In this document: positions 62,701 to 64,000 of the stretch, piece by piece
Position numbering within the stretch: position 1 is the first letter of the stretch
Layout of the letters: every line of letters starts with the position of its first letter
DNA from: Mesorhizobium sp.
Lineage (GTDB): Bacteria > Pseudomonadota > Alphaproteobacteria > Rhizobiales > Rhizobiaceae
Assembly (NCBI RefSeq): GCF_024509055.1
Contig: NZ_JANINM010000444.1
Location: 1 to 64,000 of the forward strand
DNA length: 64,000 nt
Reading direction: 5' to 3'
Position numbers and translations under genes: made by a program
The notes under the pieces: model-generated
Database searches by the model: none
Told to the model about the DNA's origin: nothing
Seen by the model: the letters and a program-made list of their open reading frames with translations, nothing else

Positions 62701-63130
62701 TGAAGAAGCCGAGGCCATCGCGAACCTGGTCAACGAAGTCATCGCGGCGGGCGTTAGTTGGACCGATCGTGAGGGAAATCTCCGCCCTTTGACGCTGGAC
62801 GACATTCTCATCATTGCGCCGTTCAACGCGCAGGTTTTCGAAATCCAGAAGCGCCTGCCCGGCGCGAGGGTCGGGACCGTCGACAAATTCCAGGGGCAGG
62901 AAGCGCCGATCGCGATCTATTCCACCGCGACCTCAAGCCCGGCCGACGCCCCGCGCGGCATGGAGTTCTTGTACAGCCTGAACCGCTTGAACGTGGCGAC
63001 CTCCCGAGCGAAATGCGTATGCGTCCTGGTGTCGTCTCCGATGCTTTTCCAAGCTGAGTGTCGAACACCACGCCAGATGCAGCTGGCGAATGCCCTGTGC
63101 CGATATCTCGAGCTCGCGACAACCCTGTAG
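59732..63130 (+). CDS. TM0106-type RecB-like nuclease, DEDD exonuclease and UPF1-like helicase in one chain
   Basis: The 1132-aa protein has three modules. Residues 1-230 are a RecB/Cas4-like nuclease: His57, Asp113 in GRADIL, Asp133-x-Lys135 in EVLDTK, Q-x3-Y at 147-151, and Cys21 with Cys216, Cys219, Cys225, the four-cysteine pattern of a 4Fe-4S nuclease. Residues 320-510 are an RNase H-like exonuclease (DIFLDLEGDP; RGYNEDDC). The C-terminal third is a superfamily 1B helicase: Walker A GPPGAGKTFTAARM, VLFVDEAAQM, LVGDPQQLDQP, GTVDKFQGQE and LNVATSRAK. ATG at 59732 with GGGGGG upstream was preferred over 59690. It is divergent from the Shango-like operon. A DNA-degrading defence or repair role is likely. 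Confidence 0.82.
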   Translation: MQLVAGELRLSASDLVGHLSCRHLSVLDRAVAQGQLAKPAYWDPQLEVLRERGAVHERNFVQHLADSGLTITRIDGVDISDAAVAATVQSMAAGAEVIVQAALRNGRWGGRADILRRIEKPSNLGSWSYEVLDTKLARETKAGTVLQLCLYSDLLERAQGLAPDQMHVVAPWSDFIPQTFRFADYAAYYRQVKRRFEQSLEQENAPATYPDPTEHCDVCRWHDACDRKRREDDHPSLIAGATKVQINEFAQRGASTMAGIAAVALPLPWRPERGSVGSYDRVREQARVQVEARETGARRIEMLEIEPGCGLARLPEPSAGDIFLDLEGDPFVGEHGLEYLFGYLCNDGHGQSVYIGDWALSRTEERQAFERFVDFVMARWQAYPELHIYHYAPYEPAALKRLMGRYGTREDEIDRMLRAKLFVDLYSVVRHGVRASVESYSIKRLEPFYGFVRRVPLTDANSALSSFQANLELGDVGSISEETRATVRGYNEDDCLSTAVLRAWLEDRRAEAIAAGVDVPRPAAGDDGAPNENVAAWLARIAPVIEQLLQGIPDDPAERSEEQQARWLLANLLDWHRREVKATWWELFRLAAVSAEELLDERAGLSGLVFVGEAGGTARAPIHRYSYPKQETSLRGGEDLRNCGGEKLGSVAAISLEERTVDIKKRQDSATLHPEAVFAHKVVGAEVIAKALLRIGEHVVANGIEGPGPYQAARDLLLRRPPPVGGHSIREAGESTLDAALRLAGHLGEGVLPVQGPPGAGKTFTAARMICALVRQGKTVGITANSHKVIRNLIDKVIEEADGLGVDLQCCHKADEEEEEHHRLTIARRSEDLIAAIGHGVHVGGGTAWLWSHPDAFEAVDVLFVDEAAQMALPNVLAVSQAAKTLVLVGDPQQLDQPIQGSHPDGCDVSALDHILDGAQTIPADRGLFLDETWRLHPDICRFTSQLFYAEELHPRQGLERQFIGGDTRVSGAGLRWQPVEHHGNQSNSPEEAEAIANLVNEVIAAGVSWTDREGNLRPLTLDDILIIAPFNAQVFEIQKRLPGARVGTVDKFQGQEAPIAIYSTATSSPADAPRGMEFLYSLNRLNVATSRAKCVCVLVSSPMLFQAECRTPRQMQLANALCRYLELATTL

Positions 63131-63255
63131 GCAGATCACAGTCGAGCGCGAAGGGGTTCGTTCGCGCGACTGCAAACAGCAGGCATTCGAGAGCCGGACC
63201 CTCTGCCTGGTAAGCCGCGCTTCCCGACCGCTCCCGCAGCGGCCCTCGGAGGGCG

Positions 63256-63271
63256 GGAAAACATTTCCCGA
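63256..63271 (+). repeat. 16-base dyad GGAAAACATTTCCCGA, copy 3
   Basis: Here the dyad is widest: CGGGAAAACATTTCCCG (63254-63270) is a 7-base perfect stem around ACA. It lies just past the last accessory gene. Confidence 0.6.
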
Positions 63272-63318
63272 ACCTGGGTTCCGCCTGGGCGAATGGCAAT
63301 AAGGGGGCCGAAAGCAGT

Positions 63319-63357
63319 AGGTCCGCTTTCAGAGTGATCGGGCTGAAAGGCGGACCT
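63319..63357. terminator. Long hairpin between convergent genes
   Basis: AGGTCCGCTTTCAG (63319-63332) pairs with CTGAAAGGCGGACCT (63343-63357), one bulged G, around a 10-base loop. There is no strong T-run, but its place between convergent genes suits a two-way terminator. Confidence 0.5.
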
Positions 63358-63483
63358 TGTGTAAACGCAATGCTGACCATTCGCACCAATCAGGACCTCC
63401 GATGTGGGCCCAGACGGCGTCTGTGTTGCAATGGCTCACACTTTTTGGACGAGAGACGATCTTTCTACAATAATCGGCGAGCC

Positions 63484-64000
63484 TCAGCTCTCCTGCCTGA
63501 GCGGCCGTATCAGAATCTCCTCGACGTTAACGCGCACGGGCTGAGTGACTGCATAGTGTACGGCCGCAGCGATATCCTCCGGCTGCATCGGTTCAACTTC
63601 CGAAAGTCGTCCCAGAAGAGCGGCCCGCAGAGTTTGATCGGTCACATGGTTGGGCAGTTCAGTCGCGACCATGCCCGGCTCGACGACCGTTACACGGATG
63701 CCATATCTGTGGACTTCCCTGCGGAGCGCTTGGGAAAATCCGACAACTCCGAATTTCGACGCGGCGTAACCTGCGGCTGGGACGTTTGCCGAGCGCCCCG
63801 CGTCCGAGGCGATGTTTACGATGTGGCCGGCCTTACTTGCTCGTAGCAAGGGGAGCGCGAGGTGGCTGGCTTCCATCAGCGCCAGAAGATTCACCTCAAT
63901 CATGCGTCGCCACTGCGCGGTGTCGGCATCGGCAACGAGTGACAAAGTGAGAATGCCCGCGTTGTTCACCAGAATGTCGAGCTTCCCGTGTATCTGGCCG
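63484..64000 (-). CDS. Short-chain dehydrogenase/reductase, 5' end outside the window
   Basis: The visible 172 residues start GQIHGKLDILVNNAGILTLS and continue MIEVNLLALMEASHLALPL, HIVNIASDAGR, the catalytic AGYAASKFGVVGFSQAL (Tyr-x3-Lys) and VVEPGMVATEL. This is a classical SDR lacking its N-terminal TGxxxGIG, which lies beyond the right edge. NNAG and the Ser-Tyr-Lys triad are intact. Its substrate cannot be told. It seems to begin ordinary chromosome next to the accessory region. Confidence 0.88.
   Translation of the reverse strand, partial: GQIHGKLDILVNNAGILTLSLVADADTAQWRRMIEVNLLALMEASHLALPLLRASKAGHIVNIASDAGRSANVPAAGYAASKFGVVGFSQALRREVHRYGIRVTVVEPGMVATELPNHVTDQTLRAALLGRLSEVEPMQPEDIAAAVHYAVTQPVRVNVEEILIRPLRQES

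Larger units (their letters stand above)
63131..63483. other. Gene-free stretch at the right end of the accessory region
   Basis: About 350 bases between convergent genes. It contains the third 16-base dyad and a long hairpin at 63319-63357. No coding frame is convincing. It may hold the right border of the mobile region. Confidence 0.4.

Noticed and set aside
34981-63271. The inverted dyads at 34981 and 63256 as terminal inverted repeats of one 28-kb transposon
   Set aside because: The left copy lies inside the coding end of the AAA+ gene, the motif is itself nearly symmetric so orientation means little, and a third copy occurs at 25091.
1-64000. tRNA, rRNA and integrase genes
   Set aside because: None seen on either strand; in particular no tRNA at the borders of the accessory region.

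Overview
The window is high-GC DNA from an alphaproteobacterium, most likely a member of the Rhizobiales (Mesorhizobium-like). This rests on the mix of sarcosine oxidase soxBDAG, GlxA-type regulators, MttB paralogues and a cobalamin riboswitch with alphaproteobacterial sequence, and is inferred from gene content, not from a marker gene.

Region 1 (1-20.4 kb, almost all minus strand) is a one-carbon and methylated-compound catabolism block. From right to left it holds a dimethylglycine/sarcosine dehydrogenase, a long Cys/Met-type PLP enzyme, heterotetrameric sarcosine oxidase soxB-soxD-soxA-soxG, a GbdR-like AraC regulator, an orphan Tat-exported substrate-binding protein, a YuiH-like molybdoenzyme with its flavin reductase, an MttB-family methyltransferase, a DddP-like M24 protein, a DmdA-like GcvT-fold protein, dapA, and the 5' end of a GbcA-like Rieske oxygenase behind a cobalamin riboswitch. 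Together they look able to strip methyl groups from betaines, and possibly from dimethylsulfoniopropionate-like compounds, and feed them to tetrahydrofolate.

Region 2 (20.4-32.7 kb) is a patchwork. It holds a TetR regulator, an MFS transporter, a second Cys/Met PLP enzyme with a divergent Lrp regulator, relics of a LysR gene and of a GcvT gene, and a self-sufficient P450-reductase fusion. It ends with an aromatic operon (gentisate-type dioxygenase, FAH-type hydrolase, nitrilase, maleate isomerase) under a divergent GntR regulator. Its enzymes would turn gentisate into fumarate and pyruvate.

Region 3 (32.7-63.4 kb) is accessory DNA. Its left part has a PIN-domain protein, a soluble FtsH-like AAA+ metalloprotease with a TnsA-like neighbour, and several unknown proteins. 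The middle (41.7-47.9 kb) is a Tn7-like transposition module tnsA-tnsB-tnsC-tniQ, in which tnsA needs a frameshift. To its right lie an unknown protein, a phasin, an ATPase-nuclease, a 31-aa membrane peptide, a HEPN protein, a PD-(D/E)XK protein and a three-gene TerB / ATPase / helicase operon that matches the Shango antiphage system. A divergent 1132-aa RecB-like nuclease / exonuclease / UPF1-like helicase follows. A short-chain dehydrogenase truncated by the right edge seems to restart ordinary chromosome. I did not find the transposon ends with certainty.
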